Part shown: in pieces, positions 9,450 through 18,738 of the stretch | Layout of the letters: every line of letters starts with the position of its first letter | Position numbering within the stretch: position 1 is the first letter of the stretch | NCBI RefSeq assembly: GCF_004791695.1 | Contig: NZ_SRSO01000014.1 | Coordinates: 1-64,000 of the forward strand | Direction: 5' to 3' | DNA length: 64,000 bases | Origin: Flavivirga rizhaonensis | GTDB taxonomy: Bacteria > Bacteroidota > Bacteroidia > Flavobacteriales > Flavobacteriaceae | Notes under the pieces: generated by a model | Seen by the model: the letters and a program-made list of their open reading frames with translations, nothing else | Database searches by the model: none | What the model was told of the DNA's origin: nothing | Position numbers and translations under genes: made by a program

Positions 9450-10301
9450 GTGGAATTTTACTCAGAAAAACAACAAATTACGGCGGCTGTTGATGCTTTT
9501 AAAACAAAACAGCTAACCATTGGATTAGTTCCTACTATGGGTGCTTTACATGAAGGCCATTTACAATTGGTTAAAAAAGCACTGGATAATAATGATAAAG
9601 TGGTTGTTAGTATTTTTGTTAACCCCACGCAATTTGATAATAAAGAAGATTTAGAAAAATACCCCAGAACGCTTAAAAGTGATATGAATTTGCTAAAAAC
9701 TGTTAGTAAAGATAATATCATAGTTTATGCACCTACAGTTGACGATATTTACGAAGGAAAAATAGCGCCTCAAAGATTTGATTTTGGTGGCTTAGAGCTT
9801 GAAATGGAAGGTAAATTTCGCAATGAGCATTTTGATGGCGTTGGCACTATTGTAAAACGTTTTTTTAATATAGTAAAGCCTCATAATGCATACTTTGGTG
9901 AGAAAGATTTTCAACAACTACAGATTATAAAAAAACTGGTAGATAAATTTCATATTCCAGTTAATGTAGTTGGATGTAAAATTCATCGTGAAGCAAGTGG
10001 TCTAGCGATGAGTTCTCGTAATACCCGATTAAAACCAGAGTATAAAAAAGCAGCTCCTTTTATTTATAAAACTTTAACAACTGCCAAAAAACGTTTTGGC
10101 ACAAATAGTGCTAATAAAGTATTGGAATGGGTTGAAAATCAGTTTTCAGAGCATAATTTATTAGAATTAGAATATTTTATTATTGCAGATATTGAAACTT
10201 TAAAACCAGTAAAGCGAAAATCAAACAAAAAATCTTATAGAGCATTTATAGCAGTATATGCAGATGATATTAGACTTATTGATAATATCGCACTAAATTA
10301 A
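9450..10301 (+). CDS. panC: Pantoate--beta-alanine ligase (pantothenate synthetase)
   Basis: 283 residues, normal length. Condenses pantoate with beta-alanine using ATP to make pantothenate (EC 6.3.2.1). Class signatures are clear: [10 protein letters not shown] at 28-37 (the HxGH nucleotide motif), [30 protein letters not shown], and the KMSKS-like block SGLAMSSRN. Translation starts at GTG (9450), placing [10 protein letters not shown] at the usual family N-terminus. It is followed after 13 bp by panD, which supplies its beta-alanine. The next gene also has its own promoter-like element, so expression need not be strictly operonic. Confidence 0.96.
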   Translation: MEFYSEKQQITAAVDAFKTKQLTIGLVPTMGALHEGHLQLVKKALDNNDKVVVSIFVNPTQFDNKEDLEKYPRTLKSDMNLLKTVSKDNIIVYAPTVDDIYEGKIAPQRFDFGGLELEMEGKFRNEHFDGVGTIVKRFFNIVKPHNAYFGEKDFQQLQIIKKLVDKFHIPVNVVGCKIHREASGLAMSSRNTRLKPEYKKAAPFIYKTLTTAKKRFGTNSANKVLEWVENQFSEHNLLELEYFIIADIETLKPVKRKSNKKSYRAFIAVYADDIRLIDNIALN

Positions 10302-10310
10302 TTATCTTTG
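10279..10310 (+). promoter_or_regulatory. Promoter for panD giving a near-leaderless transcript
   Basis: TTG at 10279-10281, a 21-nt spacer and TATCTTTG at 10303-10310 match the Bacteroidota -33/-7 architecture. The panD ATG is at 10315, so transcription starting 4-7 nt past the -7 element would begin on or next to the start codon. The element overlaps the end of panC. Confidence 0.5.
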
Positions 10311-10314
10311 CCAC

Positions 10315-10665
10315 ATGCAAATTCAAGTAGTAAAATCTAAGATTCATAGAGTTAAATGCACAGGTGCAGAACTCAATTATATAGGCAGTATCACTATAGA
10401 TGAAGATCTAATGGAAGCTGCCAACATTATACAAGGCGAAAAAGTTCAAATTGTTAATAATGACAATGGCGAACGTTTAGAAACTTATTGTATTCCAGGA
10501 CCACGTAAAAGTGGTGAGATTACTCTTAACGGTGCGGCCGCTAGAAAAGTTTCGGTTGGCGATACATTAATTTTAATTACCTATGCCTTTATGGATATTG
10601 AAGCGGCTAAGGGTTTTAAGCCGTCTTTAGTCTTTCCTGATGAAGCAACTAACCTATTAAAATAG
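10315..10665 (+). CDS. panD: Aspartate 1-decarboxylase proenzyme
   Basis: 116 residues, typical for the pyruvoyl-dependent PanD family. Decarboxylates aspartate to beta-alanine for pantothenate and CoA (EC 4.1.1.11). The self-cleavage site Gly24-Ser25 is present (NYIGSIT), giving the pyruvoyl group at residue 25. The conserved Lys9, His11, Arg54 and Tyr58 are in place, and the [12 protein letters not shown] segment is typical. It sits between panC and a membrane-protein gene that starts 5 bp later, suggesting co-transcription of all three, with an additional promoter directly upstream. Confidence 0.97.
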   Translation: MQIQVVKSKIHRVKCTGAELNYIGSITIDEDLMEAANIIQGEKVQIVNNDNGERLETYCIPGPRKSGEITLNGAAARKVSVGDTLILITYAFMDIEAAKGFKPSLVFPDEATNLLK

Positions 10666-10670
10666 AAGTT

Positions 10671-11630
10671 TTGAACCATAAGATAAAAAGAATACTAAAA
10701 ATTACGCTCCCATTATTATTGGGAGTTTTTTTAGTCTGGTATTCATTATCTAAAGTGTCTGTTGAAGAATTACTAGTTTATGCCAAAAACGCAAATTATA
10801 CATGGATTATTCTAGGTATGTTTTTAGGGCTTTTAAGTCATTTATCTCGTGCTTATCGTTGGCGTTTTCAGTTGGAACCAATGGGTTATAATATTAGATT
10901 AGGTAATAGTATTATGGCAGTATTTGCTACCTATTTAATAAACTATACCATCCCAAGAGCAGGAGAAGTTGCCAGAGCTTCTATACTTGCAAATTACGAA
11001 GATGTACCTTTTGAAAAAGGTTTTGGAACTATTGTTGCCGAACGTATAGCAGATATGATTGTTATGCTAGGTATAATTGCTATTACACTTTTCCTCCAAT
11101 TTGAGTTTATATATGGGTTTTTAATTGAAAAATTCAATCCAACAAAAATTATAATTGCACTAATTATAGGGGTTTTACTACTTTTTTTCTTTTCAAGATA
11201 TATAAAAAGAAGTCACTCTAAAATAGCTTTAAAAGTTAGAGGGTTTGTTAATGGATTAATAGAGGGAGCACTTAGTATCTTTAAAATGAAAAAGAAATGG
11301 GCCTTTATTTTTCATACGCTTTTTATATGGGGAATGTATGTACTTATGTTTTATGTAACATCTTTTTCTATAGAAGAGCTACATGGTATTTCTATGGGCG
11401 CTATTTTAATAGGTTTTATTTCTGCAAGTTTTAGTATTGCAGCAACAAATGGAGGTATCGGCTCATATCCTTTGGCTATTTATGCAGCCTTTTCCATTTT
11501 CGGAATTCCCGAAGAACCAAGTATTGCTTTTGGTTGGATTATGTGGGCATCTCAAACACTTATGATTATTGTTTTTGGAGGTATCTCACTAATTTATTTA
11601 CCTATTTACAATAGAATTAAGTCTAAATAG
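10671..11630 (+). CDS. UPF0104/LPG-synthase-type multi-spanning membrane protein
   Basis: 319 residues with about 8 hydrophobic segments. Signatures of the lysylphosphatidylglycerol synthase transmembrane/YbhN family: LSHLSRAYRWRFQLEPMG, INYTIPRAGEVARASIL, VAERIADMIVM, and SIAATNGGIGSYPLAI near the C-terminus. There is no C-terminal aminoacyl-transferase domain, so it is a flippase-like or unknown-function member rather than a complete MprF. Start is TTG at 10671, 5 bp after panD; no better ATG fits the first membrane helix. Coupling to panCD suggests co-expression but does not itself indicate a role in CoA synthesis. Confidence 0.85.
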   Translation: MNHKIKRILKITLPLLLGVFLVWYSLSKVSVEELLVYAKNANYTWIILGMFLGLLSHLSRAYRWRFQLEPMGYNIRLGNSIMAVFATYLINYTIPRAGEVARASILANYEDVPFEKGFGTIVAERIADMIVMLGIIAITLFLQFEFIYGFLIEKFNPTKIIIALIIGVLLLFFFSRYIKRSHSKIALKVRGFVNGLIEGALSIFKMKKKWAFIFHTLFIWGMYVLMFYVTSFSIEELHGISMGAILIGFISASFSIAATNGGIGSYPLAIYAAFSIFGIPEEPSIAFGWIMWASQTLMIIVFGGISLIYLPIYNRIKSK

Positions 11631-11647
11631 ATTTCAATTGCAGTCTG

Positions 11648-11679
11648 TTTGAATTGTTATACCTTATTTATTACCTTGC
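11648..11679 (+). promoter_or_regulatory. Promoter for the esterase-like gene
   Basis: TTTG at 11648-11651, a 20-nt spacer and TACCTTGC at 11672-11679 give a good -33/-7 pair with one mismatch to TAnnTTTG. This supports the ATG at 11708 as the start, because the earlier in-frame ATG (11654) would lie inside the promoter. Confidence 0.5.
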
Positions 11680-11707
11680 CAATATTAAAAACTCAAATCA
11701 TTTTAAA

Positions 11708-12856
11708 ATGAAAAAAGCAGCTGTTTTCTTTTTATTACTTTTTGTTTCTTTAAACCTAAGAGCACAAGTTAAATACGAAACCATTCAATCTTCTAAACTT
11801 GGAGAAGATCGCCAATTAAAAATTCAGTTACCTAGAGGTTATAAAACTAATACAGATAAAACGTATCCGTTATTTATAGTACTTGATGGTGATTATATGT
11901 TTGAAGCTGTTGCTGGTAACGTAGATTATTATTCCTACTGGGAAGATATGCCAGAATCTATTGTTGTTGGAATTAACCAGGTTGATAAACGATTTGACGA
12001 TTGTATGTATTCCGAGCAAAACTCATTACCAATTGATACAGGAGCTGCTTTCTATGAGTTTATAGGGTTGGAGCTTATCCCATATATAGAAAAAAAATAT
12101 AGAACAACTAATTTTAAAGTTGCTGTTGGGCATGGAGAAACAGCCAACTTTATCAATTATTATTTACTAAAACCTAAACCGTTATTCCAAGGTTATATAG
12201 CAGTTAGTCCAGAATTGGCTCCCAATATGATAGATTATCTTCCAGAACGTTTAAGTAAACTAGAGTCTAAAATATTCTATTATTTGGCAAATACTAAAAA
12301 TGATCCTGGTTCTATAAAGGAAATGACAGAAGCCTTGAATAAAGATCTTTCTGCTATAGAAAATGACAATTTATTTTATAGTTTTAATAGTTTTGAAAAC
12401 CCCTCTCATTACTCAGCACCTTTACATGCATTGCCAAATGCTATTGAAAATATTTTTAAAGTGTTTCAGCCTATTAGTAAAAAGGAATATAAAGAGACCA
12501 TACTTGAATTAGAAACATCTCCTGTAGAATATTTGGTTGAAAAATATCAAACTATTAATGACGTATTAGGGATAGAAAAGAAAATTCTAATTAATGATTT
12601 TAAAGCTATTTCGGCGGCTATTGAAAAAACAGAACAGTTTGAGTATTATGAAGCACTAGGTAAAATGGCTAGGGATGAATATCCAGACACGCTCTTAGGA
12701 GGCTATTATTTAGCTCGTTTTTATGAAGAAATGGGAGAACCAAAAAAAGCGATGCGTACCTATCAAACAGCCTATACTTTAAAAGAGATTGCAGGCATTT
12801 CAAAAGACTTATTGATCGAAAAAATAGATTTAATTAAAGAGGATTTCGGTTATTAA
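11708..12856 (+). CDS. Secreted esterase-fold (PF00756-like) protein with substituted nucleophile and C-terminal helical repeat
   Basis: 382 residues from the ATG at 11708, which begins a clear signal peptide (MKKAAVFFLLLFVSLNLRAQ). The alpha/beta-hydrolase region resembles the esterase D/IroE-type family: QLPRGYKTNTDKTYPLFIVLDG, then DTGAAFYEFIGLELIPYIEKKYRT. The nucleophile elbow, usually GHSxGG, reads GHGETA, with Gly143 where Ser belongs. A His is retained late in the domain (NPSHYSAPLHAL). The C-terminal about 100 residues are helical with a TPR-like unit (YYLARFYEEMGEPKKAMRTYQTAY). It is therefore probably periplasmic and non-hydrolytic, perhaps a binding protein. Confidence is high for the fold and moderate for loss of activity. 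Confidence 0.75.
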   Translation: MKKAAVFFLLLFVSLNLRAQVKYETIQSSKLGEDRQLKIQLPRGYKTNTDKTYPLFIVLDGDYMFEAVAGNVDYYSYWEDMPESIVVGINQVDKRFDDCMYSEQNSLPIDTGAAFYEFIGLELIPYIEKKYRTTNFKVAVGHGETANFINYYLLKPKPLFQGYIAVSPELAPNMIDYLPERLSKLESKIFYYLANTKNDPGSIKEMTEALNKDLSAIENDNLFYSFNSFENPSHYSAPLHALPNAIENIFKVFQPISKKEYKETILELETSPVEYLVEKYQTINDVLGIEKKILINDFKAISAAIEKTEQFEYYEALGKMARDEYPDTLLGGYYLARFYEEMGEPKKAMRTYQTAYTLKEIAGISKDLLIEKIDLIKEDFGY

Positions 12857-12918
12857 TACTAAAATAGACCTCAAGTAATTCATTTTTTCATGCATACGTT
12901 TAAAATTCAACTAATATA

Positions 12919-14277
12919 ATGGCAAAGGTGAAAACAACTTTTTTTTGTCAAAACTGTGGTACTCAATATGCAAAATGGCAAGGGCAGTGCAATGCTTGCA
13001 AAGAATGGAATACCATTGTTGAAGAAGTTATTCAAAAGCCAGAAAAAAACGATTGGAAAACCCCAACCACTACAATAAAAAAAGCATCCGTTCCTTTACG
13101 AATTAAAGATATAGACGTTTCTAAAGAGCCACGACTTGACACCTATGATGGTGAGTTTAATCGCGTGCTGGGAGGTGGCATAGTGCCAGGGTCTCTAACT
13201 TTACTTGGAGGAGAGCCTGGAATTGGTAAGAGTACATTATTGCTTCAAATTTCATTAAAATTGCCTTATAAAACCTTATATGTTTCTGGAGAAGAAAGTC
13301 AGAAACAAATAAAAATGAGAGCAGAGCGTGTTAACCCAAATAACAACAACTGTTATATACTAACAGAAACAAAGACACAGAACATATTCAAACAAATTGA
13401 AGCTTTAGAACCAGATATAGTTGTTATTGATTCTATTCAAACACTACATAGCGACTATATAGAATCATCTTCGGGAAGTATTTCGCAGATAAAGGAATGT
13501 ACCACAGAGCTTATAAAGTTTGCAAAGGAAACGGCAACGCCAGTTTTATTGATTGGTCATATTACTAAAGATGGACATATAGCTGGACCTAAAATTTTGG
13601 AACACATGGTGGATACTGTGTTACAGTTTGAAGGAGACCGTAACCACGTATTTAGAATCTTAAGAGCCCATAAAAATCGTTTTGGTTCTACTAATGAATT
13701 GGGTATATATGAAATGCAAGGTTCTGGACTTCGAGAAGTTACTAATCCATCAGAGATTTTAATTTCTAAAAAAGATGAGGAACTATCTGGAAACGCTATA
13801 GCAGCTACTCTAGAAGGCATGCGTCCGCTAATGATAGAGGTGCAAGCTTTAGTAAGTACAGCAGTTTATGGAACGCCGCAGCGTAGTGCAACTGGTTTTA
13901 ATGCCAAACGTCTTAATATGTTATTGGCTGTTTTGGAAAAGCGTGCTGGATTTCGATTAGGAGCAAAAGATGTGTTTTTAAATATCACTGGAGGTATTAC
14001 TGTCGATGATCCTGCTATTGACTTAGCGGTCGTTGCTTCCATACTATCCTCTAACGAAGATACAGCATTGCAAAAGGGTTTTTGTTTTGCTGCCGAGGTT
14101 GGTTTATCTGGAGAAATTCGCCCCGTACAACGTATTGAACAACGTATTTTAGAAGCTGAAAAATTAGGGTTCTCCTCTATTTTTGTATCAAAATACAATA
14201 AAATTTCCCTGAAAAATACCGTAATTAAAATTCAACTCATCTCTAAAATTGAAGATTTGGTTGATATTCTTATATAG
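12919..14277 (+). CDS. radA: DNA repair protein RadA
   Basis: 452 residues, usual length. RadA is a RecA-related branch-migration ATPase in recombination and fork repair. Visible parts: N-terminal four-Cys zinc module (Cys10, Cys13, Cys24, Cys27; CQNCG and CNACKEW), Walker A GGEPGIGKST at 98-107, Walker B VVIDSIQTL, the RadA-specific KNRFGSTNELG motif, and a C-terminal Lon-protease-like domain with VFLNITGGITVDDPAIDLAV and SGEIRPVQRIEQRI. It stands alone with a 62-bp gap upstream and 357 bp of non-coding DNA downstream. Confidence 0.97.
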   Translation: MAKVKTTFFCQNCGTQYAKWQGQCNACKEWNTIVEEVIQKPEKNDWKTPTTTIKKASVPLRIKDIDVSKEPRLDTYDGEFNRVLGGGIVPGSLTLLGGEPGIGKSTLLLQISLKLPYKTLYVSGEESQKQIKMRAERVNPNNNNCYILTETKTQNIFKQIEALEPDIVVIDSIQTLHSDYIESSSGSISQIKECTTELIKFAKETATPVLLIGHITKDGHIAGPKILEHMVDTVLQFEGDRNHVFRILRAHKNRFGSTNELGIYEMQGSGLREVTNPSEILISKKDEELSGNAIAATLEGMRPLMIEVQALVSTAVYGTPQRSATGFNAKRLNMLLAVLEKRAGFRLGAKDVFLNITGGITVDDPAIDLAVVASILSSNEDTALQKGFCFAAEVGLSGEIRPVQRIEQRILEAEKLGFSSIFVSKYNKISLKNTVIKIQLISKIEDLVDILI

Positions 14278-14634
14278 TTTTTCAGCATTTTATCACTCCT
14301 AAAGCTTAAAATGTACACTTTATCGTATATTTTATGTGTTTTGTCCGATTTTTATTAGTTTTTGTCGATTTTTTGAATTAATATTGTACAGTATTTAATA
14401 CTAACAATAAAATTAATGATTTCTAATCAGTGATGTTGTTAATTGAAATACTTTTCCCTCAATAGTGATTTTGATTTTATTACAAATAGCTGTATAATAT
14501 TTTAATAGCGACATATAAATAGTATGTATTTCATCGATATTATTGTATTTGATAGAAATTTTTTAATTTTTAACGAAAAAAATACATAACTATTTGAATA
14601 TAAGATAATTTCGATTTACCCAAATCTATTAATT
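14278..14634. other. 357-bp non-coding AT-rich region
   Basis: No open frame of note on either strand. A TAATTTCG sequence (TAnnTTTG-like, one mismatch) at about 14606-14613 lies some 20 nt before the T9SS gene and may be its -7 element. I see no strong radA terminator and no repeat copy here. Confidence 0.4.
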
Positions 14635-17600
14635 ATGAAGACAAAACTACTTTTTAGCCTGTTTATGGTTTTTTTTGTGTATAATTATTCTTTTGCACAA
14701 GATACTGATGGAGATGGTATAGATGATTCAGTTGATATAGATGATGATAATGATGGCATTATTGATACTTATGAATGTTCTGCATCTATTCAATTTAACA
14801 ATGCGTCATTACTAACAGCTACAGATTTAAGTGATGTAAAAGCTGGTGAAAAAGTAGTGTACTCTAATGCATTGTACTTTCAAAATCAATATTATGATAT
14901 TGTTCTTACGATCATTACCATTAATGGTTCATATACCGTAGATTGTAATAATGAGCTAAGGGTAAGTACTTTTGATTCCAGTAGTGATGATTATGTAACG
15001 TATTCTTTTGATTTGGTTGAGGCAGGAAGTGCAACACCGGGAAATCCTATTGGTATCCCAGCAGTTCTGTACGATATTATTTTAGAGTCGCGAGATATTG
15101 ATACCAGATATTATAGAGATTTTACAGAAATAGCAGGATTTAATCCCTCAACGGTAACATCAACAGTAACAGCATCTTTAAGCGCTACAACTAATTTGGA
15201 GCAAGCAGGATTTGTTAATAATCCAGACCCTGCGAATTATACGTTGTACAGGTTAGACCCTACAATTGTTGCCCCAAATACAGATTGGACTTATGAACCA
15301 GATGATGGAGGTACGCATGGTGACGATCCAGACTTTTACTTATATATGGAGTTTGATATGTTTTCCCATATTGATTTATTATATGGTGCAACAGGAACGC
15401 ATACCGATACAGGTGTTAGACTAACGAATTTTGGAGTAAGTTCTAAGTGTGATTTTGATGATGATCTTCTTTTAGATACTGTAGATATTGATAGTGATAA
15501 TGACGGTATCCCAGATAATGTGGAAGCACAACCTACGATTGGTTATATCCCACCAAGCAATGCAAGTAACAGTATTACAGATGCTAATAATAATGGTTTA
15601 GATGATGTTTATGAGTCTGCTATGGGAGGTACCGATTTAAATCAATTGGAAGATACAGACGGTGATGGATTAAAAGATTACTTAGATAGTGATACAGATA
15701 ATGATGGAACGCCTGATATTCAAGAAAATGGTCAGGCAAATACACTTAACGGTATCGATATTGATAGTGATGGACTAGATGATAGTTTTGATTCGGTAAC
15801 TGGTTTTCTGGATGTTAATGATGAAGTAACCATTGGAGATATTGCAGATCTTACAACTTCTTTTGGCGATGTTGATAGCGATGCCACTTTAGGTGGAGAT
15901 TTAGATTATAGAGATTTATTTGATATTAACCCACCATCAATTGCTTCCATAGATTTTGATGGAATAGATGATTATTTATCCAGAACATCATTTATAGATG
16001 GGTTAGATAATGTAACAATAATGGCCTGGATAAAATCTGATTCTGGGAATACTACTAATATGACTATTGTAGGAGAAGATACAGGTTGTAAACTATGGTT
16101 GCAAAATGGAAATACGCCATCATTTACTACTAAAACGTCTGGAAACTCACAAGAGACTATAAGTTGTAGTGCTATTAATTTTGATGAATGGCATCATTTA
16201 GCCGCTACTTATACTAGTTCTACAGGATTGATGCAACTATTTGTTGATGGAACATTATTAAGTTCCACAAATGTTGGAAGTACAGGAGCTGCTATTGAGA
16301 ATACAGAAGACTCTAACGGAAACTTTGAAGTTGGTAGGTTTTCAAGTGATGTTACTAATAAAGAATATTTTAAAGGAGATATTGATGAGGTAAGAGTATT
16401 TGATATTGTATTGACACCAGAACAATTAAAAAAGATGGTGTATCAGGAAATTGAAAATAATTCTGGAAATACCATAGGAACCATTGTTGGAAAAGATATT
16501 GAAGATACATCAACAAGTAATATCGTTTCCTGGGCAAATTTGATAGCCTATTATCCCATGACAAATATCAAAAAAGGGACGACCTCAGATTATTCAGGTT
16601 ATGATAAAGAATTATATATAAACTATATTACAACCATTCAAGATCAAACAGCTCCAATGCCTTATGTTACCTCAAATAATGGTGATTGGACAACACAGTC
16701 AACATGGCAGCATGGTGATGTTTGGGATATTGAAAATACAGCTAATAATAAAGATTGGAGTATTATAAAAATAGCAAGTAATGTATCAGCATGTCACTCA
16801 ATTAAAACAGCAGGTTTAATAATTGATGCTGGTAATACTTTTACGGTTCACAGTGAGAATCTTGTTGAAAACTCATGGTATTTAGAATTGAACGGAACCT
16901 TAGATTTAGAGGATGATTGTCAATTAATACAAACCGAGAATAGTGATTTGGTAACTTCTGCAACTGGTAAAATTTTAAGGCGCCAAGAAGGAACCTCAAA
17001 TGCTTACAGGTATAACTATTGGTCATCACCAGTAGGAATAACAGGCGTTACAAATTTAACAGATAACAATGGGTCAACCAATAATACTAATAATACACCT
17101 TTCAATTTAAATATGTTAAAAGATGAGTCAGGCGTTAATTTTTCTTTTACAACAGCCTACGACGAAGTTGGAAAAATTAGTACCTACTGGTTATATACCT
17201 TTAAAAATGGATTAACCTATTGGGATTGGGCTGCCTTTTCCCCGAGTACACCGTTAGGGGTGGGTGTGGGCTACACTCAAAAAGGGACAGGTAACGCAGG
17301 TGTAGAACAACAATATATATTTGAAGGAAAACCGAATAATGGCACCATATTGGTAAATGTAACCGATGTTGGAGGACCAGGATCTGTGACATCCGTATCA
17401 AAGACAGAATATTTATTAGGAAACCCGTACCCGTCTGCAATAGATATTCATAAATTCATAGATGATAATGCAGGTGTAATAGATGGTACATTACAATTAT
17501 GGCAACAATGGAGTGGAGATTCACACATCCTAAATGAGTACAAAGGAGGTTACGCCCAGGTAAATAAACTGGGATCTGTAAGGGCTTATCAGTTTGTTGG

Positions 17601-18546
17601 AATAGAAGGAGCTCACAATGGGTCGCAGGATGGTACCATAACACCATCAAGATACCTTCCAGTAGGTCAGGGATTCATTACAGAAATTGTTGCAGATGGC
17701 ACTGTAGAGTTTAATAACAGTCAGCGGGTATTTATAAAAGAATCCGATGCAGATGGAACTTATAATAATGGATCTTCATTTCTTAAATCGAATACAAAAT
17801 CCAAAAAAGATAGTAGCACAGCAAAAAATAGTGAAGCAGACAATAATAGTAATGTGATGCAAAAAATTCGACTAGAGTTTAATTCAACATCAGGACCAGA
17901 AACAAGAAGAGAGTTGCTTTTAGGCTTTAGTGAAACGACTACAGATGGATTCGATTATGGATACGATACAGAATGTGATGAATCTACCAATAATGATTTT
18001 AATTTAAGTTTTGAAGGCAAGAATATGAATATGCAAGCATATAGCGCCATTACTCCTGATAAAGTAGTACCGTTAAATTTTAAATCATCGGGTGATAATT
18101 CATTTGAAATAAGAATAACAGAAATAGAAAATTTAGATGACGATCAAGAGGTTTATTTAAGGGATAATTTAACAGGAGATTATTTTGAGTTAACAACAAA
18201 GGAAGTGTATAGTTTTAGCTCAGAACAAGGGAAGTTTAATAATAGGTTTGAGATCGTTTTCCAAAATGAAGCAAAAACCTTGAGTGCAGAAGAAGTTACA
18301 TTTACAGAGAATTATGTTTATTATCATAATAAAACGAATACCCTATTTGCTAAAAAATTAACTAGTGGAGTTAAAAAAATGGCTTTGATTAGTATGAGAG
18401 GTCAAATCGTTTTAGAAGTTGAAAATGTACCAACAGAAAGTTTAGAAAATGGATTTAAGTTTAATAATATATCGGCAGGTGCTTATATCGTGTGTTTAAG
18501 AACAGAAACGAATGAAGTGCTCACCAAAAAGATCGTTTTTAATTAG
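14635..18546 (+). CDS. T9SS-secreted protein with thrombospondin type 3 repeats and a LamG-like domain
   Basis: 1303 residues. Signal peptide 1-22 (YNYSFAQ), then acidic calcium-binding TSP3-type repeats at 23-47 (DTDGDGIDD, DIDDDNDGIID) and again around 270-420 (VDIDSDNDGIPD, DSDTDNDGTPD). A concanavalin/LamG-like domain follows at about 438-605 (SIDFDGIDDYLSR, NFDEWHHLAATYTSS, GDIDEVRVFD). A long beta-rich region typical of surface proteins comes next (LLGNPYPSAID). The last 80 or so residues look like a type A T9SS sorting domain (ISMRGQIVLEVENVP, FNNISAGAYIVCLRT, KKIVFN). It should be exported through the Por/Spr machinery to the cell surface or medium; adhesin or glycan-binding roles are plausible. 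A strong terminator follows. Confidence 0.88.
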   Translation: MKTKLLFSLFMVFFVYNYSFAQDTDGDGIDDSVDIDDDNDGIIDTYECSASIQFNNASLLTATDLSDVKAGEKVVYSNALYFQNQYYDIVLTIITINGSYTVDCNNELRVSTFDSSSDDYVTYSFDLVEAGSATPGNPIGIPAVLYDIILESRDIDTRYYRDFTEIAGFNPSTVTSTVTASLSATTNLEQAGFVNNPDPANYTLYRLDPTIVAPNTDWTYEPDDGGTHGDDPDFYLYMEFDMFSHIDLLYGATGTHTDTGVRLTNFGVSSKCDFDDDLLLDTVDIDSDNDGIPDNVEAQPTIGYIPPSNASNSITDANNNGLDDVYESAMGGTDLNQLEDTDGDGLKDYLDSDTDNDGTPDIQENGQANTLNGIDIDSDGLDDSFDSVTGFLDVNDEVTIGDIADLTTSFGDVDSDATLGGDLDYRDLFDINPPSIASIDFDGIDDYLSRTSFIDGLDNVTIMAWIKSDSGNTTNMTIVGEDTGCKLWLQNGNTPSFTTKTSGNSQETISCSAINFDEWHHLAATYTSSTGLMQLFVDGTLLSSTNVGSTGAAIENTEDSNGNFEVGRFSSDVTNKEYFKGDIDEVRVFDIVLTPEQLKKMVYQEIENNSGNTIGTIVGKDIEDTSTSNIVSWANLIAYYPMTNIKKGTTSDYSGYDKELYINYITTIQDQTAPMPYVTSNNGDWTTQSTWQHGDVWDIENTANNKDWSIIKIASNVSACHSIKTAGLIIDAGNTFTVHSENLVENSWYLELNGTLDLEDDCQLIQTENSDLVTSATGKILRRQEGTSNAYRYNYWSSPVGITGVTNLTDNNGSTNNTNNTPFNLNMLKDESGVNFSFTTAYDEVGKISTYWLYTFKNGLTYWDWAAFSPSTPLGVGVGYTQKGTGNAGVEQQYIFEGKPNNGTILVNVTDVGGPGSVTSVSKTEYLLGNPYPSAIDIHKFIDDNAGVIDGTLQLWQQWSGDSHILNEYKGGYAQVNKLGSVRAYQFVGIEGAHNGSQDGTITPSRYLPVGQGFITEIVADGTVEFNNSQRVFIKESDADGTYNNGSSFLKSNTKSKKDSSTAKNSEADNNSNVMQKIRLEFNSTSGPETRRELLLGFSETTTDGFDYGYDTECDESTNNDFNLSFEGKNMNMQAYSAITPDKVVPLNFKSSGDNSFEIRITEIENLDDDQEVYLRDNLTGDYFELTTKEVYSFSSEQGKFNNRFEIVFQNEAKTLSAEEVTFTENYVYYHNKTNTLFAKKLTSGVKKMALISMRGQIVLEVENVPTESLENGFKFNNISAGAYIVCLRTETNEVLTKKIVFN

Positions 18547-18568
18547 TTTAGTTTTTTCGTAAAAGTGG

Positions 18569-18606
18569 AAAAGAGCCAAAACAAATATTTTGGCTCTTTT
18601 TGTTTG
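18569..18606 (+). terminator. Intrinsic terminator after the T9SS gene
   Basis: A perfect 13-bp stem (arms 18569-18581 and 18588-18600, core GAGCCAAAA/TTTTGGCTC) with a 6-nt loop and a T-rich tail, 22 bp past the stop codon. Confidence 0.85.
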
Positions 18607-18738
18607 AAAATAGTTGGCGTATTAGCTTTTTTAGTTAAAGGTGTTAATACTTTATATAATTAATGATTTCTCTTTAATTTAATCCGCTATTTTTCTCAAA
18701 ATTCCTTAAATTCGCATCCTTATTAGAATAAAGAGTAA

